Shown: piece by piece, positions 43,081 to 55,100 of the stretch
How positions within the stretch are numbered: position 1 is the stretch's first letter
How the letters are laid out: every line of letters begins with the position of its first letter
Assembly (NCBI GenBank): GCA_001566295.1
Contig: KQ964248.1
Span: 310,001-374,000, forward strand
Source: Microdochium bolleyi
Taxonomy: Eukaryota; Ascomycota; Sordariomycetes; Xylariales; Microdochiaceae
Direction of reading: 5' to 3'
DNA: 64,000 bases
Notes under the pieces: model-generated
The model's database searches: none
Seen by the model: the letters and a program-made list of their open reading frames with translations, nothing else
What the model was told of the DNA's origin: nothing
Program-made: the position numbers and the translations under genes

Positions 43081-44283
43081 ATGACACTGCCCGCCATGGC
43101 CCCAATCCCCATCACCATCGTCACGGGCTTCCTCGGCTCCGGCAAGACGACCCTGCTGCTCAACCTGCTGCCCCAGCTGCGCAAGGCCAACCCCTCCTAC
43201 AAGCTCGCCCTCCTCAAGAACGAGTTCGGCGACGTCGCCGTCGACTCCCAGCTCGCCGCATCCTCCTCCATCTCGGGCGTCCAGGAGCTGCTCAACGGCT
43301 GCATCTGCTGCAACCAGGTCGGCCAGCTCTCCGACAGCCTCGCCGAGCTCGCCGCCACCATCCAGCCCGACCGCATCGTCATCGAGACCTCGGGCTCCGC
43401 CTTCCCCGCCACCCTCGCCATCGAGATCAACCGCCTCTCCCGCGACACGGGCGGCCGGTACGCCCTCGACGGCGTCGTCAGCGTCATCGACGTCGAGAAC
43501 TGGGCCGGCTACGAGGACACGAGCTACACGGCCCGCGTCCAGGCAAAGTACACGGACCTGATCGTGTTCAACAAGTGGGAGCTCTGCGACGAGCGGCGCT
43601 TCGACGAGGTCCTCGACCGCGTCGGCGATCTCGAGGTCGACATCGCGTGGGTCAAGAGCGATAAAGGCCGGGTACCCGTGGACGTCATCTTTGGCATCGA
43701 CGGCGGGCTCGCGCAGGCCTTGGAGGACGAGGGCACGAACAAGACAAACGGGCACGGCCACGAACACGATTATGCGCATGGAGAGGAGGGCGGACACAAG
43801 CACGACCACCAGACAGAAGTCGAGGTCCTCTCCGTCACGCTCAAGTCCTCGGCCTCCTCCTCCTCCTCCTCATCATCATCACAACCCAGCGTCAACCCGA
43901 CCAAGCTCATGCAGCTCCTCAAATCAGCGCCCAAGGACGAGGTATACCGGATAAAGTCCGTGCTCACGGCGCCGGCCGGCTCCGTGGCGAGCTCCGAGGA
44001 GTCTCAGAACGGCAGCTCGCAGCCCGGGGAGGCGGGCCAGCAAGGGGAGCAGACGAGGTACATCCTCAACTGGGCGTTTGGCCGGTGGACCTTCACACCC
44101 TTGGTCAGCGATGCCGAGCACGGCTCGTCGGACGCCACGCCGCTGCGCATGACGCTCATCCTCGCCCGCTACGAGAGCACAAAGTGGAAGAAGAGGCTCG
44201 AGACCGGCGGCTTCCTGGAGCTGTCAGCCGGCGAGGAGGGCGGCGTTGGAGAAGGAGAGCTGACGGTCACCAAGATTGCGTGA
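43081..44283 (+). CDS. CobW/ZNG1-type GTPase metallochaperone
   Basis: Single exon, 400 aa. Member of the COG0523/CobW family (the ZNG1 type delivers zinc to methionine aminopeptidase in eukaryotes). Walker A is GFLGSGKTTLLLN near residues 14-26, followed by the metal-binding CxCC motif in NGCICCNQVGQL, a Walker B-like region with IVIETSGSAFPA, and an NKxD-like guanine motif NKWEL. A His/Asp-rich loop (HGHEHDYAHGEEGGHKHDHQ) is a likely metal-binding linker, and a run of about 13 serines follows. The CobW C-terminal domain ends with ARYESTKWKKRLETGGFLEL. Cytosolic. Met at 43081 is used; Met at 43096 (MAPIPITIVTG) is equally possible. ZNG1 versus another CobW subgroup is an inference. Confidence 0.9.
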   Translation: MTLPAMAPIPITIVTGFLGSGKTTLLLNLLPQLRKANPSYKLALLKNEFGDVAVDSQLAASSSISGVQELLNGCICCNQVGQLSDSLAELAATIQPDRIVIETSGSAFPATLAIEINRLSRDTGGRYALDGVVSVIDVENWAGYEDTSYTARVQAKYTDLIVFNKWELCDERRFDEVLDRVGDLEVDIAWVKSDKGRVPVDVIFGIDGGLAQALEDEGTNKTNGHGHEHDYAHGEEGGHKHDHQTEVEVLSVTLKSSASSSSSSSSSQPSVNPTKLMQLLKSAPKDEVYRIKSVLTAPAGSVASSEESQNGSSQPGEAGQQGEQTRYILNWAFGRWTFTPLVSDAEHGSSDATPLRMTLILARYESTKWKKRLETGGFLELSAGEEGGVGEGELTVTKIA

Positions 44284-45244
44284 TGCTGAGCTCCTCACTG
44301 CCTGGCGCCAGGCGAAGAGAGCGGCGGGCATCGGGGTCGGAGGCCTCGACGCACTGTCTGCGGCCAGATCGAGGAACGATGGCTTAATGAAAACATGAGG
44401 CACGACAAACGGAGATAGATGGGCAGTTTGTCAGAGACCGAGGCAGTCGTGGGGCACACACCTTGAGGCGGCGCAGAGGGTCACTAAGCCAGCCAGTACT
44501 CCACGGCGTTTCCGGACAAAGGCCGTGGGGGTGACGACGACAGCAACGACGACGACGGCGCAGCTATGTCTGTACGAGACATCACAAATGTCGACCTCGG
44601 AGCAACATTGCTGCACGTGCCAAGATCAAGAAATCAGGATGATGGACAGAGAGATCAGACCATGGCGGCGTTGACAAAGGGTGCCGGCTACGTTGGGTGC
44701 TGGGATCACAAGGGCCGGTGACATGAAATCGCCGTAGCATGTGGCAGAGGGGGATAGACCAGTGTAGAACCACGGAGCAGAGGACGAAGAGCCGGTCGTG
44801 AGATTGGAATGCTCCCCCGTGGCCAGTACGGATGAGGAAGACCTCTCCCCCGGCTGAAGTAGATCACATAGAAACAGATATATACACATAGACCCAACAT
44901 AGACGAAGCACCAGGCACACTGGGTGCTCAAAGCAAGACCTCGACCAGAGATCTAAAACGATGTGTGGGGGGGTATCTCTCTTTTATATTCATTTGGTTT
45001 CCCTCGCGGATCGCCTAACCTGGACAGAGCCGGAGCCAGGTCGTAGAATATGCGAGCACATGGCGACCAGCAAGTCCGTCTTTCTCGTCTCTCCTTATTC
45101 AGGCATCCCAGATCCGTGATGGATATTGTGTTTGCTGCTGGACGTGTCCTGTCGTCGTCCCAGCACATCATATCATATCATGCCTTGTCATCCCGCGCTC
45201 CCTGCGTCCGCCTCAAAACGGGCGCATCCCACATCCACTCCCGC
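44284..45244. other. Convergent intergenic region, 0.96 kb
   Basis: 3' flanks of the CobW-type gene (+) and the F-box/LRR gene (-). Nothing coding or structural stands out. Confidence 0.45.
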
Positions 45245-47464
45245 TCATCGCCACAGATCCTTCCTCCCCTTGCCGCCCGAACTGCTAGTCGGCCGCGGCC
45301 AGAAGTCCTCTCCGGCCGCTGCGCCCCCTCTGCCAGGAGACGTGCCCGCCGCGCCACCAGGGCCCATGTGACTCGTCGCCGAGCCTCGACGGCCGTTCGC
45401 AGCCGCAGCGTTGTCGCCGCCGCCGCCGGGAACCGCCAGGAACCCGCCTGCGCCGTTGCCCACGACAATGCTCATCCGCGCGCCGCCGCCGTTGGACCAG
45501 CCCTGCCCGATATCCGCGAGACCATAGGAGCTCATCGGCCGCCCGCTGGTGGAGCTGGCGCTGCGGTTGTGCCCTCGCCGGCCTCGGCCTCGGCTGCCGC
45601 CCGCATCGATCGGGTCCATGCGCGTCGTAGCCCAGTCGAAGTCGTCCTCGCCCTTGGTGTAGATCTCGAGAGGCTGGCTGAGGCTCAGCATGGGAGGGCC
45701 ACCAGGGAAACCTCCGCTACCTCCACCTCCACCTGCACCCCCGCGCCCTCCAAATGGTGGCGCCGGCGCCGCGAAAGGATTGTTGGAGCTGAAGCGCTGC
45801 TGTTGGGCTTTACTAGGAGGCGATAGACCAAAACTCTTTGGTGGACTGCCTGGACTGCCAGGGCTGCCTCCAAAGCCGCCTCCATTGAAGAGCTTCATGC
45901 TTGACGAGCTGCTAGGACGTTGACCAGCGCCCCCAAATCCTGGCACTGGCGGCGGAAGTCCGATAAGCAGGTCTGGGAAGGTCTGATCGCGGACATACAC
46001 AGCAGAGAGCATAGGCATACCACCCGCGAAGAGTGAGTTCGCCAGGTAGTGGTAGTAGCCGGTCGTGACGCTGGCGTACGGGCCCACGCCTGGGGCTGCC
46101 GTGATCTCGTAACGAAGTGTGCGCAGTGCCCAGTTTGTGAGTGGTGGTGTTGGTGTCGACTGAGCCGGGAAGCCCAACTCGACTTGCTCAACCACGGAAA
46201 GCGTCTCAAGACGGTTGGCGACTGCCAGTACCTCGTGGAGGGTGGCAGGATGGACGCCTGTCGCCTCCAAGAACAAGAAGCGGAGACTCTCCTGAGAATC
46301 ATGCCGGGATAAGTACTCCACCAGCCCGTTAGCCGTGAGTCGAGGTACGTTCTTCAAGATGAGCTCCTCGAGCGCTGGGAATGCTGGCAACACGTCGTTG
46401 TACATGAAAATGTCGTCATCCAGGATTCTGCTTTCGGAAACCTTGAGTGCTCTCAGCTTAGGGAGCATAGCGAGGGTGTAGCGCAGCTTTGTGGGATCCA
46501 TCTGGATGCGGCCGAGCTCCAACACCTCGAGGTTCGTCCAGATGTTGCCAAAGCTCAGGGCCTCCAGACTCGCCTCGCTACCACCGTTGAACGTCATCTT
46601 GCGGAAGTCCCGGCATCTAGCTTGGACCTCCAGCCTCAAGGTGTGGTAGGAGGGGTCGTCGTGGTACAGGCCTTCTGGAAGGTCAACGTATTTCAGGTTC
46701 GGTAGGACCGCAAGCGTTCGGGCGAGATCCCCCGACTTGGCCTCCCGGATCATGTAGGGAGTCTTGAAGTACTGAACGAGAACGCCGAGGCGTGTTGGGT
46801 CGTCGCGCAGCGTCCGGCACAGTAGTCTCAGGCGCGCACCAGCCGGATCCTCAGGGGCGCCGTTCTTGTCGAACCGGGTCTTCCGCTTCCGCTTCTCCGA
46901 CAGGTCGATCTCGCGCTCGCAGTAGTGTACAGAGTCGATGCGTATGCTGTGGTACCTGTGGTGGGAAGGAGGCTCTTGTTAGCATTTTGATGTCTACCGA
47001 CCCACATCCTTGCATTGGTGAAGCCGCATATTCTCAGGAGCTGAAGCCTCCACCACGTTTAGAACTTACATGACCTTGACCGCGGATCTGCGCCACGCGC
47101 GACACACGCTCCCCGCATGTGCCAGGTCTCTCAGATCACACAGCATGCAGGCGTCCTCGATGGCGCTGCTCTCGCAGTTTTCGTACGTCTCGTCCGAGGC
47201 GTGAGGACAGACAAAGGTGAAGATGCGCTCGAGGACGCGGGGCGGGAGCTCGAGCCAGGGGACGCGGACGGAGCTGTGCTCGACGGCCGGGTTGTAGTAG
47301 GCGGGCTGGCGGCCGTTGTACATGCGGTACTTGACGCGCTCCATCTCGTCGTAGCTGTTGCGCTTGGTGCTCTTGCCGAGCACGGAGGGCTTCCATGACG
47401 ACGACGTGGCCGAGGCCGAGACGTCGCTGTTGGACTTCTTGGAGCGGCGGAAGAACTTGCGCAT
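45245..47464 (-). CDS. F-box protein with leucine-rich-like repeats and Gly/Ser-rich tail
   Basis: Exons 47070-47464 and 45245-46955 (intron 114 nt) give 701 aa. A basic N-terminus (MRKFFRRSKKSNSD) precedes an F-box-like segment at residues ~67-132 (LELPPRVLERIFTFVCPHAS, then LAHAGSVCRAWRRSAVKVMY), which would contact Skp1. Residues ~190-390 hold degenerate leucine-rich repeats (LPNLKYVDLPEGLYHDD, LEVLELGRIQM, LPKLRALKVSES, FPALEELILKNVPRLT, RLETLSVVEQVEL). The last ~270 residues are low complexity: Gly/Ser/Pro/Arg (GGFGGSPGSPGSPPKSFG, RGRGRRGHNRSAS), disordered. Likely substrate-recognition subunit of an SCF ubiquitin ligase; the target is unknown. Confidence 0.85.
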
Positions 47465-49687
47465 TGTGGCGGGTGGTGGGTGCGGGTGCGGGTGCTGCTA
47501 GGTGCCGTGTGTAGTGAGGCTCTCTGTGCTGGTCGCCTGCTGCGTGCCGGTTGCTCGGGATGGTGGTGTGCAGTCTTGGAGGGTACTGGGGAGACAGCAA
47601 TGAGGAGTTTCCCACGGCGTCCGCGCAATTGGCATCGAGAAGGCAGGACGAGCGTGCCACAGTTGTGCGTTAGGAAGGGCCGTCAAAGGTGGAAGCCACG
47701 GGAGCTCTGAAGCTGACACGGCACGCGGGCGGATTGAGGGTTGTGCGGGGGCGGGTTGGCCAGGGGTAGGCGGATGGCGGCCCAAGGAGGTGGCGAGAGG
47801 GTCGTCTCGGTGTTGGTGGTTGCTGCTGGCGGCGGCGCTTGCTCGGCAGTTGGTCCGGTGCAACTTCTGGCAGCCGCGTCGCACACAAACGTTGCGAGGC
47901 GGTGACACGGCAGCAGCGAGATGTGATGTGACGAGGCACGATGCAGGGGTGAGGGACCGAGAGAAGAGGACAAGAGAAAGAGAGAGCAGAGAGGAAGGGG
48001 AAAAGAAAACGAGAGGCCACCCGCACGCCGGGCAGGGACACGGAGGGGAAGCGCGATGGGCTGAAGGAAGGTGGCTGCCGAGCCCGGTCTTAGTGAGGGC
48101 CCTAATTTCAGGGACGTGTGTGCACTCCGTCCTCCTCTACTCGAATCCGTACTTGCAACCTGACGCGTCCCTGCCAAACTCTCGTCATTACAGCCAGACT
48201 GCCTGCTCCGTCCTGCGCAGCATGTCGACGTCGCCTGGTGGGGATCTGGTCTTCGACCGGCGATCAAACAGCCGCCGCAATGTCCGAGGGTCGTATTGTC
48301 ATCGGCGAGTGCCCAGTCGGGACCCTGCCCTGTCTCTCTCGGCCCCAGGGCTTGGCTCCCCTTGACTTTTGTTTCGTTTCATGTCCTGTCCCCATTGTTC
48401 ATGCGCACAATGGATCCCAGGCACGGCACGCCATGGCATAACATGACGTGCCCGGAAATCCACACTGCTCTTCCCTAGCTCACCAAATCCGTGATTGATG
48501 GACGCGCAGCACAGCTAATCATCATCACCTACCCCTGATCCCCCCGGGGCAACCAATCCGCCTGAAATACCAGTCCAGGCACACCATGCATGACAGCACC
48601 CGGAGGCATTGAGGATCGACAGGCAAATTGTGTAGGAATCCGCCCTCCCCCTCCCCCCTGGGGAGACTTTACAGGCAACCAAGCCGACAGGCAAACCAAG
48701 TCAGCAAGCAAGCAAGCAAACAGACAAAAAGAAAAGCAAAGTTCAGAAGCCTAATTACAAAGTCCTGGAAGTCAATGGTTGAGCCAGGCTCAACAGGCCG
48801 GGATTGAGGTCAGCATTGGTGGCTCCAGTCACAACTCCAGCCACGCACCCCAGTCAGCGCAAGGGGAAAGAAGAGTCGGGTAGGGGGGACAAGGCCAAGC
48901 TGTCAGCAAACAAGGCGGCACAAGTGTAAGGCTGTCCAGTGGGGGGCAAGAATCACTACAGACCATCTGACAAAAAGGTATCCTCCTCCTGCAGTCAAGG
49001 ATGGTCATCCATGCTCGTGCCGGCTCGAGCCGGCTCGAAAGTCCGAGCAGCAATCGCGTTTGTCGCCTGTGGTGGTGGCGTCAAAGAAAAACAAGGCGGC
49101 ATTCTCCAATTTCGATATGCAAAAGACCAGACAAGTGGGTTCGTTGTCATCCCAGTGTCAAGCACTTCCCAGGCTTGCCAAGGGACTTCAGTCTCCGCAC
49201 AATGCACCCCGTGCGTCTTGGCAGGAGCGGGTGCTGGCGAAGCTCATGGGATCAGGGCCCTTAGTCAATATCACAACAAGCAAAGCGTCTCGGCTGGACT
49301 CAACTCCCGAATACTGCTACATTCTGGTCATGCTCATGCGGATAAGTAGGAAAACTATGATTTAGGGATGAAAACAAGTACATCCGGCGCAAAAGCAGGC
49401 GGGTGAAGGTCATGCCAGGTTGGCTACCGACTCCCGTAATGCATGGCGATACAATCGCATGGGGACCCATGACGGCGTCGACCCTTTTGTACACTTCACC
49501 TTCCTTGTGCGGCAGGCCACATGTCCGTGCCGCTCTGAACACCTTGAATCGACCATTTTCTCGTTGTGTGCGAGTTCCACCTCTTCGCAGCACACTCATT
49601 ATGGCGGCTCCGCTAAGCCACTTGTCGGTTGGCGCGGCCGAACTACTCGTCGTCGTGGGCTGTGTGCGTGGCGCGCAAGTCGGATGC
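47465..49687. other. Intergenic, 2.2 kb
   Basis: Promoter of the F-box/LRR gene, then unexplained DNA to the 3' end of glycogen synthase. Contains purine-rich GAGAGAAAG-type stretches at about 47.96-48.02 kb and an AGCAAGCAAGCAAGCA run at 48703-48718. Open frames are compositional only. Confidence 0.45.
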
Positions 49688-52103
49688 TTAGTTGCCACCA
49701 TTTAGTTGAATGCTATCGAGAGGCGACGCATCTCCTGACATCGAGGGCTTCTTCGTCCGCAGAGTGAGCGGGAAAGGGTACTCATCAGGGTCCTCTTCCT
49801 CACTAATTGAGATAACGGTTAGCCACGAACTGACACATATTGGCAAGCTTACGGGTAGACTTACGGCAATTTCCAGGCAACATAGTCCTCCGTGCTCAGA
49901 CCTTCGCGTCCCTCCTGGAGACTGGCGAAGTCGCCAGGCGTCATCATGCCGGTGCGGTCGCGCGGCGAGCCAGGTACTGAGAACGGCCTCGAAATCTTCT
50001 GCTCGACGCCAGGGATGAAGTCGTCATCCTGGCGGCCAGCAAATGAGTCGGGGTAAGCTCTGCGCAACGCGAGCTGGCGCGCCTTGACGTACTCCATGCC
50101 CATCCTCTTCCAGTCAAGCAGATCGCTGAGGCGCTCAGTTCTGTTCCTCTGGTTGATTCTCTGGCGACGGCTCTTCTGGCAGAAGTCGAACATGTGGGAA
50201 GTCAACTCGTTGACAGAGTCATCGACACCCTTCGAGCGGCGATCGACAATGTAGATACCATAGTCGCTGGAGTTCTCGATCAGTTCCTCCATGTAGCAAC
50301 CGAAACCAGACAGGTTGGTAGTGATGCTGGGAACACCCATGACGGTACATTCCGCTGGTGTATAACCCCAAGGCTCGTAGTAAGACGCGAAGATACCCAT
50401 GTGAGTGCCGCGAACGAAATCATCGTAGTCGAGGGGCAGGACGGGGTTGGACGAGCTCAAGAACTCGGGGTGGAAAATGATTTTGACGCGGTCCGAGGGG
50501 TGGTTGAAGAGTTGCACACGGCGGATCTGGTTCAGGATGGGATCCTCGGAGTCGTTGACCATGTTGTGTGTCACGATCGGGGGTAGGCCGTGCCTCTTCA
50601 TGGCGAATAAGCGGCGGCGCAGCAGCACCCGGTCAGCGCTGGTGATGAGCTCCTTCTCATCGGGCAGGGCGTCGCCCTCGTGCCACTTGAGCGAGCGCTC
50701 GAAAATGCGGCGACCGATGCCCTTCTCAATTACGTCGACGGTGTCGCGCAGGGACTTAATGACAGCTTGGCCCTTCAGGGCCTCAACGGTTAAGGAGGTT
50801 GTCTGAGCTGGCATGATGACGAAGGCGACGACGGTCGTCTTGCTGCCGACAGCCTTGAGCCTGTGGTTCAGCCGCGCGAGAGACTCGATGAACATGTCGA
50901 CACCCTTATTCCTGAACTCGTAGCGACCCGCGGTGAAGAAGTACAGTGTGTTCTCGGGCTCGAAATCGTAGTGGCCGTAGAAGTGCCCGCGCACAAAGTC
51001 GTGAATCTTCTCCTTGGAGACCTGGTGGAGGTTCTGGAACTCGTGCATGGCAGAGAATTTGGTAACGTTGAGACCGTTGGGCAGCACACCGTCTGGCTTG
51101 CGCTTCAACAAGTGCTCGCTCTCGAAGGCTGTAATGTGCGAGACAGTCGTGAAGACATCGCATGCATGCGCGGCAGCACGCTCGATGCAGTATCTGTGGT
51201 AAATTCCTCTCTTACCCGCTTCGGCGTCGACGTCGAACCACTGCAGGTTGTTGTAGAAGTCTACAGAGCCGGCGCACAGATAACGGCCGAGCAGGGTAGC
51301 GTGGGTCGTGAAGATCGTGGTCACATCCATGCGGCGCTTCTTGCACAGCGGTAGAGCAACACCGGCCAACCACTCGTGGAAATGAGCAATGATGGCCTTC
51401 TTCTTCTCACGGGCGGTGAACTATGCGCAGCATGTTAGTGCCACACCAACGGTCGAGAATGAAGTCAGGGTTCTTACCTCGCCGAGGAACCAGGCGACCA
51501 GGTAGCCGAAGACGATGGCCTCGTTAGTCTCGTCGTCGTTGGGCGGGGAAGGGATTCCGGCAGTGTTCCAGAGATCGGCCTTCCACTCGTCCATGTATCC
51601 GTACGCAGTCTTGGTGTCGATCAGAAGGACGCGGGGAGCGCCCTCAATGAGCCATCGTCCGTACAACAAGCCAATTCCCCTGTTCCTCATCGCTTCGATA
51701 CTGGCTTTGATGGCAGGATCGGTGGGCTCGAGCTCTTCCACCTCGACAGCAGCCTAAATTAACAAAGCCATTGTCAGCAAAACTCAAGATATCGTATGCG
51801 TGTAACCTGATATTTGATGTACTGACCGATTGGTGGTTTAGGGGTCCAATGAGAGTGTAGCGGTCGCCATATTCAGCTGTTGTGACCGGAGCTTTCGACT
51901 TGATGACAGAGTAGATACCGCCAACTATAACACGAGGAGTTAGCTATCGAGACCTAGGGAAGCTGGACAATGGATTGTGGCCACCACAGCATGGCGGCAG
52001 AGCAATTGTCCGTGAACATACCACGATGGGCAACCTCGGTCGCCACCTCGAAAAGGAGGTGGTCCTTGACCGAGCGCTGGACCTTCTCTTCCGTCTCACT
52101 CAT
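49688..52103 (-). CDS. GSY1: Glycogen synthase (GT3)
   Basis: Five exons: 52022-52103, 51827-51924, 51478-51753, 49865-51420 and 49688-49802, giving 708 aa, the usual length. Transfers glucose from UDP-glucose to the non-reducing end of glycogen in the cytosol. The N-terminus (MSETEEKVQRSVKDHLLFEV) leads to VGGIYSVIKSKA, the conserved UDP-glucose binding start. EWLAGVALPLCKKR, TIFTTHATLLGRYLCAG and FYGHYDFEPENTLYFFTAG are typical GT3. The E-x7-E catalytic motif is in YEPWGYTPAE. The Arg-rich glucose-6-phosphate-sensing helix is RRQRINQRNRTERL. The C-terminal tail (EDYVAWKLP, then EEEDPDEYPFPLTLR and SPLDSI in exon 5) carries regulatory phosphosites. Introns are 63-97 nt. All junctions are in phase. 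Confidence 0.96.
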
Positions 52104-55100
52104 GATGACCGACGGGTGCAGCTAGCTGGTAGTGGCGGGCGCTGTGAGAGTCGATGCAAAGCGAGTGCTGCTAAGTCGGCCTCTGGATAGCTCTCGTGCA
52201 ACGAGAGTAGTGGTAATTCGCAAAGGCCTGGAGGAGCTGCAAAAATGTCCAATGTCAGGAAGAAGTAGTAGACTGGGTTTTCTCGAGCCAGCGGGAATGG
52301 GAGAAGAAGGAAACAGCTGCAGCCACGGACGTCCGCGTACAAGCTCGATCTGTGGGTGGATCGGAGGGTGTACGGAGTAGCTGGGCCGGAACGACCAGGC
52401 AATCTCCAGCTAGCGCGCAATTGAGGTTTCGACCGGCGGCGGAAGCAGGGGTTCGGACGTGACGATATCATGGACAGGGATGCGGGATAAGAGCTCGTAC
52501 CAAGAATTATGATGTTTGCGTGATGTCGCTGCGATGGCTGAACAGCTTGCTGCAGCAGGGACGAGACGGAGAAGCGAGCTGTGCGAGCAATGACAATGGG
52601 AGGAGAAGGAGGAGGAGGAGAGGGTCTCCAGCGCGTGGAGAGGGGGAAGAACTGGCTGGGGAAGCTTTTGGGCCACTGCTGGGGAAGTGGAGTGGTTTAA
52701 GGAAGGCCGAGAGGTGGGCAAGACAGATATGGAGAGGATCTGTCGCATGCGGTTCTCAGAGTCGCGAGAAGCAGGCAGGAGGGGCCATCCCGCAGGCAGG
52801 AGCAAGAAGGAGCTGGTGCGAATTCCCGCACCCAATCCAAGGGCTGCTCCGGCACCATCTTGAAGCATTACGGCCTCGATGGGGCACGGCCTTTACGTAA
52901 AGGAGGCGATTGCCACAGCCCGGGAAGCTGGAGGTCGCAGAATCTGTCGCTCGCACACCCTGGTCGGCGGCACACCTGCACAGCTGGTGTATCTTGCGAG
53001 ATCCACGGACGGGCCTTGTTGGTTCCCGGCGGATGGGGAGAGCGGCGGACGGCCATCGCGATGACGGGCTGGGCAACCCCACCGGCGACGGCTGAGCCTG
53101 GTCGTCGAGGCCTGCAAAGGAGCAGCGCAATTGTCTCCGTGAGATGAGCCTGTCTCCAAGGCGACGGCGGGCGCGCGCTCTGGACAGAGGAGCATGGCCC
53201 AAAGAGGCCTGGTGGCTGGCTGCAGCTCTTGTCCCGCCGGGCTAGGCAGGGGAGCTTGGGCCCTCTGGTCACAATCCATGCATGCACACTCTGGATGGCG
53301 CGCAGCCCGAGTACTTGCTGCAGGCCCCCATGCGCAGTGACATCAGCCTCAGGCCGCGTTAGTGCACCCGCGCAGACGCACGCGGCGGGCCCTAACACGG
53401 CGAGACACTGCGTCATCGCTGGTTCCAGGTACTGGCGGTGCGGTGGGTCCTGGCGAGCCTCCATGGTCTGGCCCCTCCCGGCCTGCCGCTGGGCAGGTGC
53501 CCCACCCGATGGTCCAGTCTGCTGCTGCATTGTGCCCTTCCGGGCCCTCTCGTTCTGGCAGCAGGACGGCATTGCCAGCTCGACATTGCTGGGCATCCTG
53601 TTGCGTCCTCCAGCACAGCATCATGACCGTTGGGCAGGCGACGCAAACCTGAGGCGGACGAGCCCGACGGCGCAGGCCATGTCTCGCATGGGGTCTCTGG
53701 ACGGGACAACGACAGGACTGAAGGACAAAGTAGCATGCTCGTGTCGCAAAACGCCCCAACGGCCGCGCCCCAAACCCTGTCCCATCGCAGATCTCCAACG
53801 TCCAATGTCAACTGTCGGCTCTAAGTTACAGCAGACCAGGCCACAGGAGACGAGACGAGACGATACGAACGACATGTCGCCAACAGCCGGGCTCAGCCGT
53901 TTTTCCTTGCTCCAAGGGTTCGCCATGCATGTCGTCGGCAAAAAAGAGACCCCCACCCTGCCTGGGTCTGCGACTTGTTATATCCGTGTCCACCTATGAT
54001 CTGGCTTTTTAACATGGCCGCGATGCTCGCATGCAGGCAGGACGTGTGCTCATCAACGGCGGCATTCCAGCCGGCGGTGTCTTAAGGCTTGGACCTCTAG
54101 CCAGGCATGCACGATTGGCATTCCTGAAATCTCTGCCCTCCCGTCAGGGCTGCTGGCTAACCCCGGCTCCCCAACAGTCGCAACAGCCGGCTTGTCCACG
54201 CTAATGCAAGCCAGTGCTGCAGTCGCCTTTTGGCTCGCTAATTTCACGCGCGACCCCAAACTCAGAGTTCTGCATCTCCGCAGCAGCTGAGCAGCCTCGA
54301 AAAGTGGCATGCCCGATGTGCTCTCCCATGTCGATTTCTCGCCCGTTCCGAATATCGCAGGTCATATGCTATCCCGCTCGCCAGCGTCCGTCTGCCTGGG
54401 GCTCATCGGTCTTGGGAATGCCATCCGCTGCTTAGCGAGCACCCCTCTGACACCATCCCGGCTCTTCCCCGCGCGACATCGAGGGAAAAAAGCGGCGCGT
54501 GGAGCCATCTGCTGATCAGCATGACCCAGGAGTCCACCCACCTTTTGCCGCCTGCGCCGTCGCGGTGGGCACAGCAGCCGTCCGATGTCATAGTTGCGCA
54601 TGTTTCCAATGTACGCGGACGTCACAAAGGCGACCATGACGTTGTTCTTTTCTCTCGTGGGTTGTCTCCGCGGCAGATCCGAGCTTGGCTTGACCATGTT
54701 GTTCCTGGCTTGCCGGGACTGAACTGGTAAAGCCAAAGCCAGCTCCACATGGCATATGTACTAGACATACAGAAACCCAACTCCATGTTGCACTCGAGTC
54801 AGTCGGGCCGGGCAATGCAGGGACTCGTCTGGACCCTTGATTTTCTTTTCACACCAGTCTTGGTCTGCTCAGGTGGTGCTGTTGCTGTAGTCACAGAAAC
54901 CCTCCCAGCCGGACCGATAAGAAGCAGCTTGAGAGTCGGCGGGGTTAGCGTGGTGTGGAGAAAAAGTTGGAGAGCATACCGGAGTAGTGGCTCGAGTGAG
55001 CGACATCGCTTGCATGAACTACATACTGCGGCAGCTTGCTGTGCATCCAATTCTTTCGCCGGGGCCCGTGGTAGCACCGTAGCTCTTCGGGTTACCTTGA

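Noticed and set aside
52868..53999. Open frames of about 240-256 codons on both strands
   Set aside because: They overlap each other, are rich in Arg, Pro, Ser and Cys as typical for random GC-rich DNA, and lack start or splice context.
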